The notes: generated from the letters alone by a model not told the origin. A stretch of DNA of 40,423 nucleotides from Bacteriovorax sp. UBA1852 (GCA_002338505.1 DDIK01000193.1:1-40423); one strand, 5' to 3'; counted from the first letter of the stretch, positions 31,957-40,319 are shown. Made by a program: numbers and translations.

Positions 31957-34293
31957 ATGGAAAACTCTTTATTACAAAAAACACTTTTAAATATTGATTG
32001 GGATAGATTATCTTCAAAGATATCTCACCATGCCTATTTCAACTATACACAACATTTAATCAAAAATGATCCCATAATCTTCGATAATCAAAGAATATAC
32101 GAGCAATATGATCATATGAGTTATTTTATAAGAGAGATCGAAAACTCAAAAGACATTAAAGATATCTTCTTTTCTGATCTTGTTGATAGTGAGGAAAACC
32201 ATCTCTTTCTTAATAACCTTGGAAAGGGCGCAATCGCCAACTTTAAGCAATTAAATTTTATTTCTTTGTTACTAGAGAATATTTTTTCAATTAAAGATTT
32301 TTTTAAAGACAACAAAGTCGCGAAAGAAGAAGTTCTTGAGTTTATAAATTCTATACAATCGCTTAAGTCAAAATTTACGAAGCCTCTAAGACAATTTGTC
32401 GATCGTACAGGACATGCCAATCTTGCAAAGCACCCGAAGCTTAGAGCAATTATTGAAGAAAAGAACAACCTTGAAACTAAAGTTCGAAAGACAATTCAAT
32501 TTCTCTTAAAAGACCCTGATCTTGCCAAGAGGCTACAATTTGATAATTATGATGTCGTAAATGAAAGATATACAATACCTATTCGAAGTGACTCGTATAC
32601 TTCCTCAATTGGACAAATCGTTTCGAGATCTTCAACCGGACATACCCTCTTTGTTGAGCCTAAGGAAGTTCGAGATCTATGCAATAAGAGATTAGAACTT
32701 ATTTCTCAAATAGATAAACTCGTCAACGATATATGCCGCCGCTATACTGAACTAGTTGAAACGAAGACATCAATCATTTCTGAGCTCTATAAGAAGTACA
32801 TGGAATATGACTATCTTATTATGCAAGCATCATTTTGCTCTGATAATATTTTTGTTAAACCACAAATCTCTGAAGGTCAGATTGATATTAAGGGCTTCTT
32901 TCACCCACTCATAGATAACTGTCAGTCAAATAGTGTAGAGATTAGCCAAAATCAATCAGGCCTTATAATTTCAGGACCAAACACTGGTGGAAAAACAGTA
33001 AGTATTAAGTCAATTGTTCTATGTCATATTTTCTTAAAGCTTGGTTTCTATGTTCCTGCTACTTCCGCTCAGATTCCTCTCTTAGAAGATATATTCTATT
33101 TTGATAGTGACTACCAAAATCTCACAGATGGCTTAAGTTCGTTTGCCGGTGAAACTGAGGCGATACTTGATATGTTAATGAATTTAAAAGATCATTCACT
33201 AGTGGCAGCGGATGAAATATTTAATTCAACAGCTTCAGACGAAGCCTCTTCTCTTGCAATATCGATAATTGATTATCTTATAAATAGTAGAGATTCTAAA
33301 GTACTTATCTCTACCCACCACCAACTACTAAAAACACATATGCAGGAGAATGAAAAAATTGTCTCTGCACACATGGGCTTCGACTTTGACGAGAATACTC
33401 CAACCTATAAATTGGTTACTGGTAGCCCAGGCTCTTCAATGGCATTACAGATCTTTGAAAATCTAGCGAGTACTTTTAATATTCCAAAGCTCATTCTACA
33501 AAATGCTAAAAAGCTACTGGATAGTAAATATATTACCTACGAGAAGCTCCTTCAGGATCTATCAAAGAATAAGTCAGAGCTCGACCACCTGCTTATTGAA
33601 AATAGGTCATTAAATGTAGAACTTAAGAATCAGAAGAAATCGATGGAAGGCCTCTTGTTCCTTGAAAAAGAACGTGCCTACAATCAATTTCTATCTAAGG
33701 TTGAAAAAGAATATCAAAATCTCAAATCACTTAGAAAGAGTGATCTAAGCCTCACTCAAATTAAGACGAAGGCAGGCGAGCACTACTCAAAAGTGCAAAA
33801 GATGAACCCTAGTGAGAATAAACCATCTCAAGTTCACGGAGATAAAGCGACTAACCCAATCATAGGGAAATCATATTTTTGCCAGAGTATTAATGCCGTT
33901 TGTGAATTAGTATCAATAGAGAGAAATAAGGCAACAGTAAAAAGAAATGGACTTAATATTAAAGTTCCTCTTAATAGTCTTCTCATGACCGATCAGCCTC
34001 AGAAAAACTCATCTCAATTAAAAGAAAGAGTAAAGGTTCATGTCTTTAAATCCTCATTTAGTGATGTTGAGATTAATGCACGTGGGATGAGGCTAGAGGA
34101 ATTTCAAAAAATCATTGATGATGCTTTAATTAGTCTTAGCTCAGGTGAAATACCGTATCTTAATGTCATCCATGGCCATGGACAAGGCGTTTTAAAAAAA
34201 TGGCTCCGTGACTATCTCAAAAAAGAAAAGTCATTTGAGTGGCAGCCTGAGGATGGTAATGACGGTACGACTCGCGTAACTCTTTCAAAGTAA
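31957..34293 (+). CDS. mutS2: MutS2 with C-terminal Smr domain
   Basis: A 778-residue MutS2. The lever/clamp region is followed by the ABC-type ATPase: Walker A GPNTGGKT at residues 340-347, the Q-loop near LEDIFYFDSDYQN, the signature-like LSSFAGETEAIL near 396, Walker B VAADEIFNSTASDEAS near 416-431, and the H-loop STHHQL near 456. A coiled-coil insert lies at about 515-590. The C-terminal Smr domain (about 700-775) includes ARGMRLEEFQ and HGHGQG at 739-744. The usual LDLRG of MutS2 Smr domains reads INARG here, losing the acidic residue. Bacillus MutS2 senses and splits collided ribosomes, and an antirecombination role is known elsewhere. One base separates its ATG from the rqcH start. Confidence 0.93.
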   Translation: MENSLLQKTLLNIDWDRLSSKISHHAYFNYTQHLIKNDPIIFDNQRIYEQYDHMSYFIREIENSKDIKDIFFSDLVDSEENHLFLNNLGKGAIANFKQLNFISLLLENIFSIKDFFKDNKVAKEEVLEFINSIQSLKSKFTKPLRQFVDRTGHANLAKHPKLRAIIEEKNNLETKVRKTIQFLLKDPDLAKRLQFDNYDVVNERYTIPIRSDSYTSSIGQIVSRSSTGHTLFVEPKEVRDLCNKRLELISQIDKLVNDICRRYTELVETKTSIISELYKKYMEYDYLIMQASFCSDNIFVKPQISEGQIDIKGFFHPLIDNCQSNSVEISQNQSGLIISGPNTGGKTVSIKSIVLCHIFLKLGFYVPATSAQIPLLEDIFYFDSDYQNLTDGLSSFAGETEAILDMLMNLKDHSLVAADEIFNSTASDEASSLAISIIDYLINSRDSKVLISTHHQLLKTHMQENEKIVSAHMGFDFDENTPTYKLVTGSPGSSMALQIFENLASTFNIPKLILQNAKKLLDSKYITYEKLLQDLSKNKSELDHLLIENRSLNVELKNQKKSMEGLLFLEKERAYNQFLSKVEKEYQNLKSLRKSDLSLTQIKTKAGEHYSKVQKMNPSENKPSQVHGDKATNPIIGKSYFCQSINAVCELVSIERNKATVKRNGLNIKVPLNSLLMTDQPQKNSSQLKERVKVHVFKSSFSDVEINARGMRLEEFQKIIDDALISLSSGEIPYLNVIHGHGQGVLKKWLRDYLKKEKSFEWQPEDGNDGTTRVTLSK

Positions 34294-34368
34294 CTACTCA
34301 CAGCTCAATTCAAGATTTATTACTTAATTACGATAAATAAAAAGCAAATACGTAAGTGAGGACATAGA

Positions 34369-35430
34369 ATGACTACTTTTAATTCAGAGTTACAGCAGAT
34401 ATATAAGATAGCGGGTAAATATAAGAAATATGATAAAACTAAGTATTGGATATCTTTAATCTCTACCGCAATATTTGGCTGGGGAAGTTTTTATGCGCTA
34501 CTTTCTTCCGAAACAGTCTTTCTAAAGCTACTTTTCTTCACACTTTCTACCATATTTCTCTATAAGGGCACTGTTTTTACACATGAGCTAGTTCACTTAG
34601 ACGAAAAACAACTCCCTGGCTTTAGAAGTGCATGGACAATACTTTTTGGTATACCTTTACTTGCTCCTCATTTTCTTTACAGAGAACTGCACTTAGCTCA
34701 CCACTCAAAAAATAAATACAATACAGAGAAAGATATAGAATATTCTATTTTTTGGGGAGATAAGAATCAAATGATTACTTACTATTTCAAAAATTTGGCA
34801 ATACCATTTATGTCAACATGGAGGTTCTCAGTGCTTCCTCTAACAATCTTTCTAGGTGGTAATATTAGAAAGATGATTCGCTTAAAAGCCTCGTCGATGG
34901 GAATTAAGTTCATCTTCACAAGAGAAGAAGTCAAAAACTCTAAAGAGAAAAAAAGATGGTTAGCTGAGGAGCTTAGTTGCTTCCTTTACTGCTGGGGGAT
35001 AATTTATCTGATTGCTACAACAAGCTTGACACCCAGCCTATGGATAACTTGGGCCGCGGTATTATTTGGCGTACTAACTTTAAACACATATCGCTTCCTT
35101 AGTGCTACTCATCTCTATCAACACACAGGTGAAGAAATAGACTTTGAAACGCATGTATTAGACTCCGTAAATATTAAACAAAGAGGCATAATAGCACATA
35201 TAATTGCTCCAATTGGTCAAACTTGCCACGGACTTCACCATATTGTCCCATTTGTTCCAGGACTAGAACTAGAGAGTCTTCATCAAGAGCTGATACGTAG
35301 CTTAGAAGAAAAACATTTCTATCATAAAATCAATTATAGAGATTTTTCTACAGTATATCGTCAAATTATGAATGGAAAAAAAGATCAAATTGATGAGAGA
35401 AAAGAGGACCTATCGATACAGGCTGGATAA
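34369..35430 (+). CDS. Membrane fatty-acid-desaturase/hydroxylase family protein
   Basis: A 353-residue integral membrane enzyme with the three histidine boxes of the di-iron desaturase family: HELVH at 72-76, HLAHH at 108-112 and HGLHH at 287-291. Hydrophobic segments lie near 27-45, 50-68, 86-104, 143-160, 205-222 and 226-245. These features fit FA_desaturase proteins, which insert double bonds or hydroxyls into acyl chains or carotenoids using O2. The exact substrate cannot be read from sequence. The ATG has a GAGG site 8 bases upstream. The gene ends four bases from the lepB stop, convergent, and is 75 bases after mutS2. The O2 requirement fits an aerobic organism. Confidence 0.85.
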   Translation: MTTFNSELQQIYKIAGKYKKYDKTKYWISLISTAIFGWGSFYALLSSETVFLKLLFFTLSTIFLYKGTVFTHELVHLDEKQLPGFRSAWTILFGIPLLAPHFLYRELHLAHHSKNKYNTEKDIEYSIFWGDKNQMITYYFKNLAIPFMSTWRFSVLPLTIFLGGNIRKMIRLKASSMGIKFIFTREEVKNSKEKKRWLAEELSCFLYCWGIIYLIATTSLTPSLWITWAAVLFGVLTLNTYRFLSATHLYQHTGEEIDFETHVLDSVNIKQRGIIAHIIAPIGQTCHGLHHIVPFVPGLELESLHQELIRSLEEKHFYHKINYRDFSTVYRQIMNGKKDQIDERKEDLSIQAG

Positions 35431-35434
35431 TAAA

Positions 35435-36199
35435 CTATTTAATCGACTTCATAATCCGATCAAATCGTATCTTAAAGGAACTCTCACCAGTTGGTCTAGA
35501 AAAGGAAAACCAGACCTTAGTCGCACGGCCACGGATATTTTCAGCAGGAACAAACCCCCAAAAGCGAGAATCACTCGAATAGTCTCTATTATCTCCAAGA
35601 ACGAAGTAATGTCCCTTTGGAATCGTTATTTCTTCCGTTTGATTTGAGTAGACGTTATCCACATCTTGTTGAATGACAAAGCTTCTGTCTCCAATTCTAC
35701 TCTCGTAGAATTTAAACTTATTTCCAACATATTGAGCGTCCATGTTTTTAAGAAATTTCTCTCCATTTACTTCTCTATCAATAACTTTTTCACCATTTAT
35801 ATAGAGTCTCTTTTCTCTTATTTCTAGAGTATCTCCAGGTAAGCCAACAATTCGCTTTATGTAATTAATAGAAGGGTCACGAGGCCATTTAAAAACAACA
35901 ACATCACCTCGAGTCGGCTTTTTCATTTCATTTATATAGATTGGTTTAAGGTTGAGATCAAAGATCGCCATATCTGAAAAAGGTACCTTAAAGCCATACT
36001 CGAATTTATTAACAATTATGAAATCATCGATTTTAAGTGTTGGTATCATCGAGCCACTAGGAATACGATAAGGCTCATAGAAAACGGATCTGAATACAAG
36101 TAATATGATTACGATAAAGAATATATTTCTTAACTCACGAAGAAACTCTTTCTTTCTTTTTTTAATTACTTGCTCAGTTGTTAGCATTATTGAACTCAT
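35435..36199 (-). CDS. lepB: Signal peptidase I
   Basis: A 254-residue leader peptidase that removes Sec/Tat signal peptides at the outer face of the inner membrane. One N-terminal helix (about 25-40) precedes box B with the catalytic Ser50 in IPSGSMIPTL. The general base Lys115 lies in YIKRIVGLPGD, and box E reads VLGDNRDYSSDSR near 199-211. One membrane helix rather than two is the Gram-positive-like arrangement but is also common in deltaproteobacteria. The start codon directly follows the stop of the upstream transpeptidase gene (TAG-ATG). Such signal peptides are abundant in the window (PilQ, BatD, TamB partner). Confidence 0.95.
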   Translation of the reverse strand: MSSIMLTTEQVIKKRKKEFLRELRNIFFIVIILLVFRSVFYEPYRIPSGSMIPTLKIDDFIIVNKFEYGFKVPFSDMAIFDLNLKPIYINEMKKPTRGDVVVFKWPRDPSINYIKRIVGLPGDTLEIREKRLYINGEKVIDREVNGEKFLKNMDAQYVGNKFKFYESRIGDRSFVIQQDVDNVYSNQTEEITIPKGHYFVLGDNRDYSSDSRFWGFVPAENIRGRATKVWFSFSRPTGESSFKIRFDRIMKSIK

Positions 36200-37402
36200 C
36201 TAATTTTTTCTATAATAGTACTGAATAACTTCTTGAGCAATCTTGGCAGATCTTACATACCATTTCTCGTAATTTATGATCATCACGCAAACAGATATTG
36301 GTGCCGAGTCACCAGTTTTAGGGATAGCAAATGAAGTAAACCAGTCTCTCTTTCCAAAGGGAAAGCCCCCTGTAATTGAGCCAGTCTTTCCGCCAATCTC
36401 TAGGTTATTCTTTATTTTTCTTCTCATTCTTCTAAAGTGCCTTCTTGCCGTCCCAACCTTAACAGTTGCCTTCATTAGCTCTTTAAGTTCACCAACTTTT
36501 TCTTTGTTAAGAACTGGTGTTTTTTCAACTTCATTTTCCCAGAGGGTCTTTCCTTCTTTATCTTTAACACTTCTCACAAGCCTTGGACTTACAACATACC
36601 CATCATTTGAAACAATACTTGAAAGTGCAGCACAGTGAACAGGACTCATCATTGTCTTTTTATTAAAACCAGATGCGATCTCTGCGAGATTATATCCCTC
36701 CTTAGGAAGAATAAATGTAGACTTGGCCATATCAATTTCACTCATAATTGACTTATTAAATCCAAACTTCTCTGCCATTTCCTTTAACTCAAACGGTGTT
36801 GTATTTTGAATCGCCGCTTTCCCAAAAATAACATTGTTAGAAAATGCAAAAGCTCTCTCAAAAGAGGAGCTCCTTGTCCACCGACTCTTTTTATTCTTCA
36901 ATTGATAACGATAAAGAGTGGTTCCTCTACCTCGATACTTAAATTTCGTATCACCATGAACCTCACCATCCTCTAAAAGCTCTGCAGTGGTAACAATTTT
37001 AAAAAGACTTGCCGATGGATGAGTTCCGGTAAAGGGAAGAAGGTTATCAAATGACTTTGTTTTTCTTTCAAATCCTATACTTGCTAAGATATCGCCATTA
37101 TCACTATTTAATACAACGACTGCCGCCCTATCTGGTCGATAGTACCTTAGTCTCTTTTCAACATATTTTGAGAGGTCTTTATCTAACGTATAATCTAGAG
37201 TCAGGTCCCCATCTTCAGATTGCATAGGATCTGAATTAAATTTTCCTGTCCCCTCTAATTGTGTTCCAAGATGTGCCTGAATAAGAGATATTTCAAATTC
37301 TTTTTTCTGTGCCTCTTCTTTACCCAAAAGAAAATAACCTAAAGATGAAAGACATATAACAACGACTAAGAACGCTGCTGATTTTATATTTAGTTTAAAC
37401 AT
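36200..37402 (-). CDS. Small penicillin-binding transpeptidase (class B-like or D,D-transpeptidase)
   Basis: A 400-residue membrane-anchored (residues 8-27) penicillin-binding domain protein. The three active-site motifs are present: SxxK at 132-135 (SLFK), SxN at 188-190 (SNN) and KTG at 339-341. The N-terminal dimerisation/pedestal region is very short, so it is much smaller than FtsI or PBP2. It probably crosslinks or trims peptidoglycan. Predatory bacteria carry many unusual peptidoglycan enzymes, but no specific link is visible here. It sits between rlmE (11-base gap) and lepB (no gap). Confidence 0.88.
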   Translation of the reverse strand: MFKLNIKSAAFLVVVICLSSLGYFLLGKEEAQKKEFEISLIQAHLGTQLEGTGKFNSDPMQSEDGDLTLDYTLDKDLSKYVEKRLRYYRPDRAAVVVLNSDNGDILASIGFERKTKSFDNLLPFTGTHPSASLFKIVTTAELLEDGEVHGDTKFKYRGRGTTLYRYQLKNKKSRWTRSSSFERAFAFSNNVIFGKAAIQNTTPFELKEMAEKFGFNKSIMSEIDMAKSTFILPKEGYNLAEIASGFNKKTMMSPVHCAALSSIVSNDGYVVSPRLVRSVKDKEGKTLWENEVEKTPVLNKEKVGELKELMKATVKVGTARRHFRRMRRKIKNNLEIGGKTGSITGGFPFGKRDWFTSFAIPKTGDSAPISVCVMIINYEKWYVRSAKIAQEVIQYYYRKN

Positions 37403-37413
37403 TATAGCTATTG

Positions 37414-38013
37414 CTAATTACCTTTTATATAACCCTTACCAACGACAAAGAACTCTTTACTTACAGATCTCGTCGACTTTGGCTTCAGATAGTTATATTC
37501 CTTAAATCGCTTTCTTTGCTCTTTAAGAAACATTTGTGCTTCATGGCTATCAAAGACCTTAATCACAAAATTTCCACCATCTTTTAAAAATACATCTAAA
37601 TGATAAAACACTTGTTCTATTAAGTTAAGACTTCTTAATTGGTCAACCGACCTAACCCCTGTGGTATTTGGGGCCATATCTGAAACAACAACATCAAACT
37701 CTTCAGACTCTCCAAGGTCAGCAACTGTAGCGACATCAAATATGTCTTTTTCAAATATCACAACATTTCTTAAGCCAAGAAGCTTCTTATTCACATGCTT
37801 AATGTCTATTCCGACGACCTTACCTTCGTCGCCAACCTTACGCGACGTATATTGAATCCATGAGCCAGGATGATAACCAAGATCCAAAACCCTTTGCCCA
37901 GGCTTGATAACTTTATACTTATCATCAATCTCTTCAAGCTTATAAATACTTCTTGCGAGGAAGTTTTCCTTCTTTGCTTTCTTATAATAATGATCTTTAA
38001 CTTTGAAAGACAT
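37414..38013 (-). CDS. rlmE: RlmE/FtsJ-type 23S rRNA 2'-O-methyltransferase
   Basis: Methylates the 2'-OH of a 23S A-loop uridine (U2552 in E. coli) late in 50S assembly. The K-D-K-E catalytic set is readable: Lys25 in SIYKLEEID, Asp in VVSDMAPN, Lys in FVIKVF and Glu in VSKEFFVV. The SAM motif I reads LDLGYHPGSW where most RlmE have DLGAAPGGW, an unusual change. I chose the ATG at 38013 (199 residues); an upstream TTG/GTG pair would extend to 38022 without a better ribosome site. It leads a short rlmE-transpeptidase-lepB run. The promoter would lie in the DnaA-box-bearing gap upstream. Confidence 0.93.
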   Translation of the reverse strand: MSFKVKDHYYKKAKKENFLARSIYKLEEIDDKYKVIKPGQRVLDLGYHPGSWIQYTSRKVGDEGKVVGIDIKHVNKKLLGLRNVVIFEKDIFDVATVADLGESEEFDVVVSDMAPNTTGVRSVDQLRSLNLIEQVFYHLDVFLKDGGNFVIKVFDSHEAQMFLKEQRKRFKEYNYLKPKSTRSVSKEFFVVGKGYIKGN

Positions 38014-38528
38014 TTGCACCAACCAGTAATTTATTATTTTATTGATTCATATAAGCTCAGTCACAAAAAGGCTAGCTATGTAAGAAAAACACGACATACT
38101 TACACGGTTTCTCCATCATTAAGTAAAAATTAGATATAAGAGACTTAACCATCTAATTGTTTTATTTGACTCCATAATGTTACCCACAAAAACAGCATAG
38201 TTATCCACAGCTGGGGCCTATCGGTGGTGTCAACAAGAATTTCCTTTATTTCGTTAATTATCTCAGTATTTACTGTAACTTATAACATGGTATGTAAGTT
38301 AATGTGGGTTAATTTAAAAAAGTTTTATCTTATGTGACTGTTTTCCACAGAGTTATTCACATATGCACGTCATGATCGCATCGCAACATAAAAGTATCTT
38401 ACATTTCCTAAACCCTTTTAAAAGAGGATCGCATAGGAGACTAAAAGGCTATATTATGGAAATTTCGGGCACGAAGCCTTGAGCTGAGATGTTCAACTTT
38501 GACAAACTTACATTTATAAAAAAGATTT
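38014..38528. other. 515-base gap containing a DnaA-box cluster (possible origin of replication)
   Basis: No convincing gene is present. Instead the segment 38180-38361 holds DnaA-box-like 9-mers. Three fit TTWTNCACA exactly: TTATCCACA at 38201-38209, TTTTCCACA at 38341-38349 and TTATTCACA at 38353-38361. A one-mismatch box, TTACCCACA, is at 38180-38188, and a two-mismatch box on the minus strand is at 38303-38311. An AT-rich run (38311-38333) separates them. CAGTCACA at 38058-38065 is repeated inverted at 38333-38340, and GATCGCAT is repeated directly at 38374 and 38427. Genes to the left run almost wholly away from it. All this resembles an oriC or DnaA-regulated site; neither is proven. 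Confidence 0.55.
38201..38209 (+). promoter_or_regulatory. Consensus DnaA box TTATCCACA
   Basis: Exact match to the high-affinity E. coli DnaA 9-mer. It is one of five box-like sequences within 182 bases. The rest are at 38180, 38303 (minus strand), 38341 and 38353. Confidence 0.6.
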
Positions 38529-38750
38529 CTACTCTTCTTCACTCATTAAGTACTCAACATCACCTAGGCCATTTAAAGAAACAGCTCTGTAGTCATCATT
38601 ATGGTCAGAATAACTACTCGCTACAAGTAGTATCTGCCCAGTGGATGGGTCTACAAAAACAAATGGACTTGAATTGATTTGAGAGACTTGAAGTTGATAA
38701 GAATCAACAAAATCTTCATATAAGCTTTTGGTTATATGAGAAGTAAACAG
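38529..38750 (-). CDS. Small acidic protein ORF, start unresolved (CTG start or frameshifted ATG)
   Basis: A 73-codon frame on the minus strand ends in TAG at 38531-38529. It reads like a real protein: SLYEDFVDSYQLQVSQINSS, then FVFVDPSTGQILLVASS, ending VEYLMSEEE. No ATG, GTG or TTG occurs upstream before a TGA. A CTG at 38750 lies five bases after AAAAGGAG, an ideal spacing. Alternatively an ATG at 38766 in another frame encodes MKRSSSVYFSYNQKLI and stops; a +1 shift near its CAAAAG would join it to this frame. A TATAAT at 38783-38778 lies upstream. It follows the 501-residue membrane protein gene by 35 bases. No family recognised. Confidence 0.55.
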   Translation of the reverse strand: MFTSHITKSLYEDFVDSYQLQVSQINSSPFVFVDPSTGQILLVASSYSDHNDDYRAVSLNGLGDVEYLMSEEE

Positions 38751-38777
38751 ACGAACTCCTTTTCATTGCTCTGTTAT

Positions 38778-38783
38778 ATTATA
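38778..38783 (-). promoter_or_regulatory. -10 box for the small acidic ORF
   Basis: Minus-strand TATAAT spanning 38783-38778, just before and into the end of the membrane protein gene. Predicted start near 38771 would place AAAAGGAG within the first dozen bases of the transcript. No convincing -35 is visible. Confidence 0.35.
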
Positions 38784-38785
38784 AC

Positions 38786-40291
38786 CTAATAATCATTTTG
38801 TATCATTCTATAAATTATTTTAAGTCGTCCCTCAAAATGTGAGTCTAATAAGCATATTAGAATATAAATCATATAGATCATATTTCTTCTTGAACGCAGA
38901 CCTCTTATTTTTTGAAAAATCACTTCAATAGGAATAATGCTTAATAGAGCAAGAATCCAGAGCATGCCAAAATCGGAAACAAATCTTGAGTCAAACAAAG
39001 TGCTCAGACAAACAATTGAGAAAACACTTACGATAAATTGATTCAGTTTCTCCTGCTCAAAAGTGCCAAAGTCAACTCGGTTTGTTTTCTTTAGAACGGC
39101 TCTAATTAAAAGTACAAAAATTCCAAATATAGACATAACAAAGAAGGCTTTTCTATCAATGAAGCGGACAGCTTCTGATAAAAAATTCATATTTAGATCA
39201 ATACTATAGTCAAAGCCACTTGTTGAAAGAATAAATGAGAGAAAGCTTACAAAGATTCCAAAAGAACAGTATCTAAAAAATTGCTTCTTGTACCACAGGG
39301 TTTTATCTTTAAAGAAATAAAAAAAGAGTAGTCCTAACTGAATGGCAAATAAGACAAGATTTGCCTTATCAATAATTACTCCCCAAGCACCTACAAGACC
39401 CACAAAAAGTCCCGAACGATATGTAGAGCTCTTCGTACACCAAAGCATTGTCCAAACCCATAATATAGAATAAGTAGATATTAATGTTGTCCCATAACTA
39501 AAGGCCATAACTTTAGTAAATGACCAACTTGAAATGAGCGCAAATCCTCCAAGAATCGCAAGTCTTCTAGAAACAAAGTATCTAGCAGTCGCGTAAAAAG
39601 TTGCTAAAAAGACTATCATTGTTAAGAAATAAAAATGTACACACCAGGCAATCTTTAGAAGTTTGGGATACTTCATAAAGGGGTAATAATTTACAGTGAT
39701 AAAGTTCCAAAAAGCGCCTGCGACTCTTTCATTAGGATCAAAATAAAGCCTTAAAGAATTATAACTATCTAAGTTTGGAAACTCAGGAACAGAGACAACA
39801 AAGAGGGTTACAACAAGAAAGAGAATTGTTTTTTCAAAACGATCTAAGTAACGATACTCATGAAAGTTTGAAGTTACTGACTCCTGAATAATTTTTCCAC
39901 GAGTAGGCCATGAATAAAATAATCCAAGAATTACCCATGTGGCCCAAAAGCAATTATATATCCACTTAGAAGGCAGTAGATACAATAGATTAAAATAAAT
40001 GGTCATGAAGAACATACCCATGAAAATTCTATAAACAACCCTATCTATTGATGAATTGACTCTAAAGTATATTTTGAGGCGATGATCAATTTCCTTACCA
40101 AGCAAGAACCACTGGCTCACAATGAAAGCACAATACAAGACCATCACCAAAACAAGTACAGGTAGGCTCAAAGTCAAGGCCTTGCCCATCCAGATAGGCA
40201 AGAGCAAGAAAGAAAAGTACGTAAGTGCTCGATATATAAAGAATTTCGATTTTTGAAACCAAATACCCGACTTATTATCTAAAGTTTTCAC
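38786..40291 (-). CDS. Polytopic inner-membrane protein, unknown (possible GT-C-like)
   Basis: A 501-residue protein with about eleven to thirteen hydrophobic helices from residue 20 to 490. After helix five a polar loop carries EFPNLDSYNSLRLYFDPNER (about 170-190), which could be an extracytoplasmic catalytic or binding loop like the acidic loop of GT-C glycosyltransferases. No family-defining motif is certain. The start is a GTG at 40291 with only a weak ribosome site. A TATAAT at 40408-40403 would give a leader of about 105 bases that includes two hairpins. Downstream, 35 bases from its stop, begins the small acidic ORF. Function unknown. Confidence 0.7.
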   Translation of the reverse strand: MKTLDNKSGIWFQKSKFFIYRALTYFSFLLLPIWMGKALTLSLPVLVLVMVLYCAFIVSQWFLLGKEIDHRLKIYFRVNSSIDRVVYRIFMGMFFMTIYFNLLYLLPSKWIYNCFWATWVILGLFYSWPTRGKIIQESVTSNFHEYRYLDRFEKTILFLVVTLFVVSVPEFPNLDSYNSLRLYFDPNERVAGAFWNFITVNYYPFMKYPKLLKIAWCVHFYFLTMIVFLATFYATARYFVSRRLAILGGFALISSWSFTKVMAFSYGTTLISTYSILWVWTMLWCTKSSTYRSGLFVGLVGAWGVIIDKANLVLFAIQLGLLFFYFFKDKTLWYKKQFFRYCSFGIFVSFLSFILSTSGFDYSIDLNMNFLSEAVRFIDRKAFFVMSIFGIFVLLIRAVLKKTNRVDFGTFEQEKLNQFIVSVFSIVCLSTLFDSRFVSDFGMLWILALLSIIPIEVIFQKIRGLRSRRNMIYMIYILICLLDSHFEGRLKIIYRMIQNDY

Positions 40292-40313
40292 AATAGTACC
40301 CGACTAGTATAGT
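40285..40313 (+). promoter_or_regulatory. Candidate plus-strand promoter TTTTCA-N17-TATAGT
   Basis: TTTTCA at 40285-40290 (4 of 6) and TATAGT at 40308-40313 (5 of 6) with a 17-base spacer. It points rightward, opposite to the membrane protein gene whose GTG it overlaps. A transcript would begin near 40320, directly before the hairpins at 40338 and 40366. Confidence 0.4.
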
Positions 40314-40319
40314 ACAACA

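Noticed and set aside
38301..38314. CtrA-like TTAA-N-TTAA site near the DnaA boxes
   Set aside because: The spacer is six rather than seven bases and no second site is present.
38445..38482. Inverted repeat AAGGCT/AGCCTT as a hairpin or terminator
   Set aside because: The loop is over 20 bases and the stem six; chance occurrence is likely.
38489..38677. A 62-codon plus-strand ORF in the 38 kb gap
   Set aside because: It is antisense to the better small acidic ORF, has no ribosome site and its composition (His/Gln/Leu rich) looks like a shadow frame.
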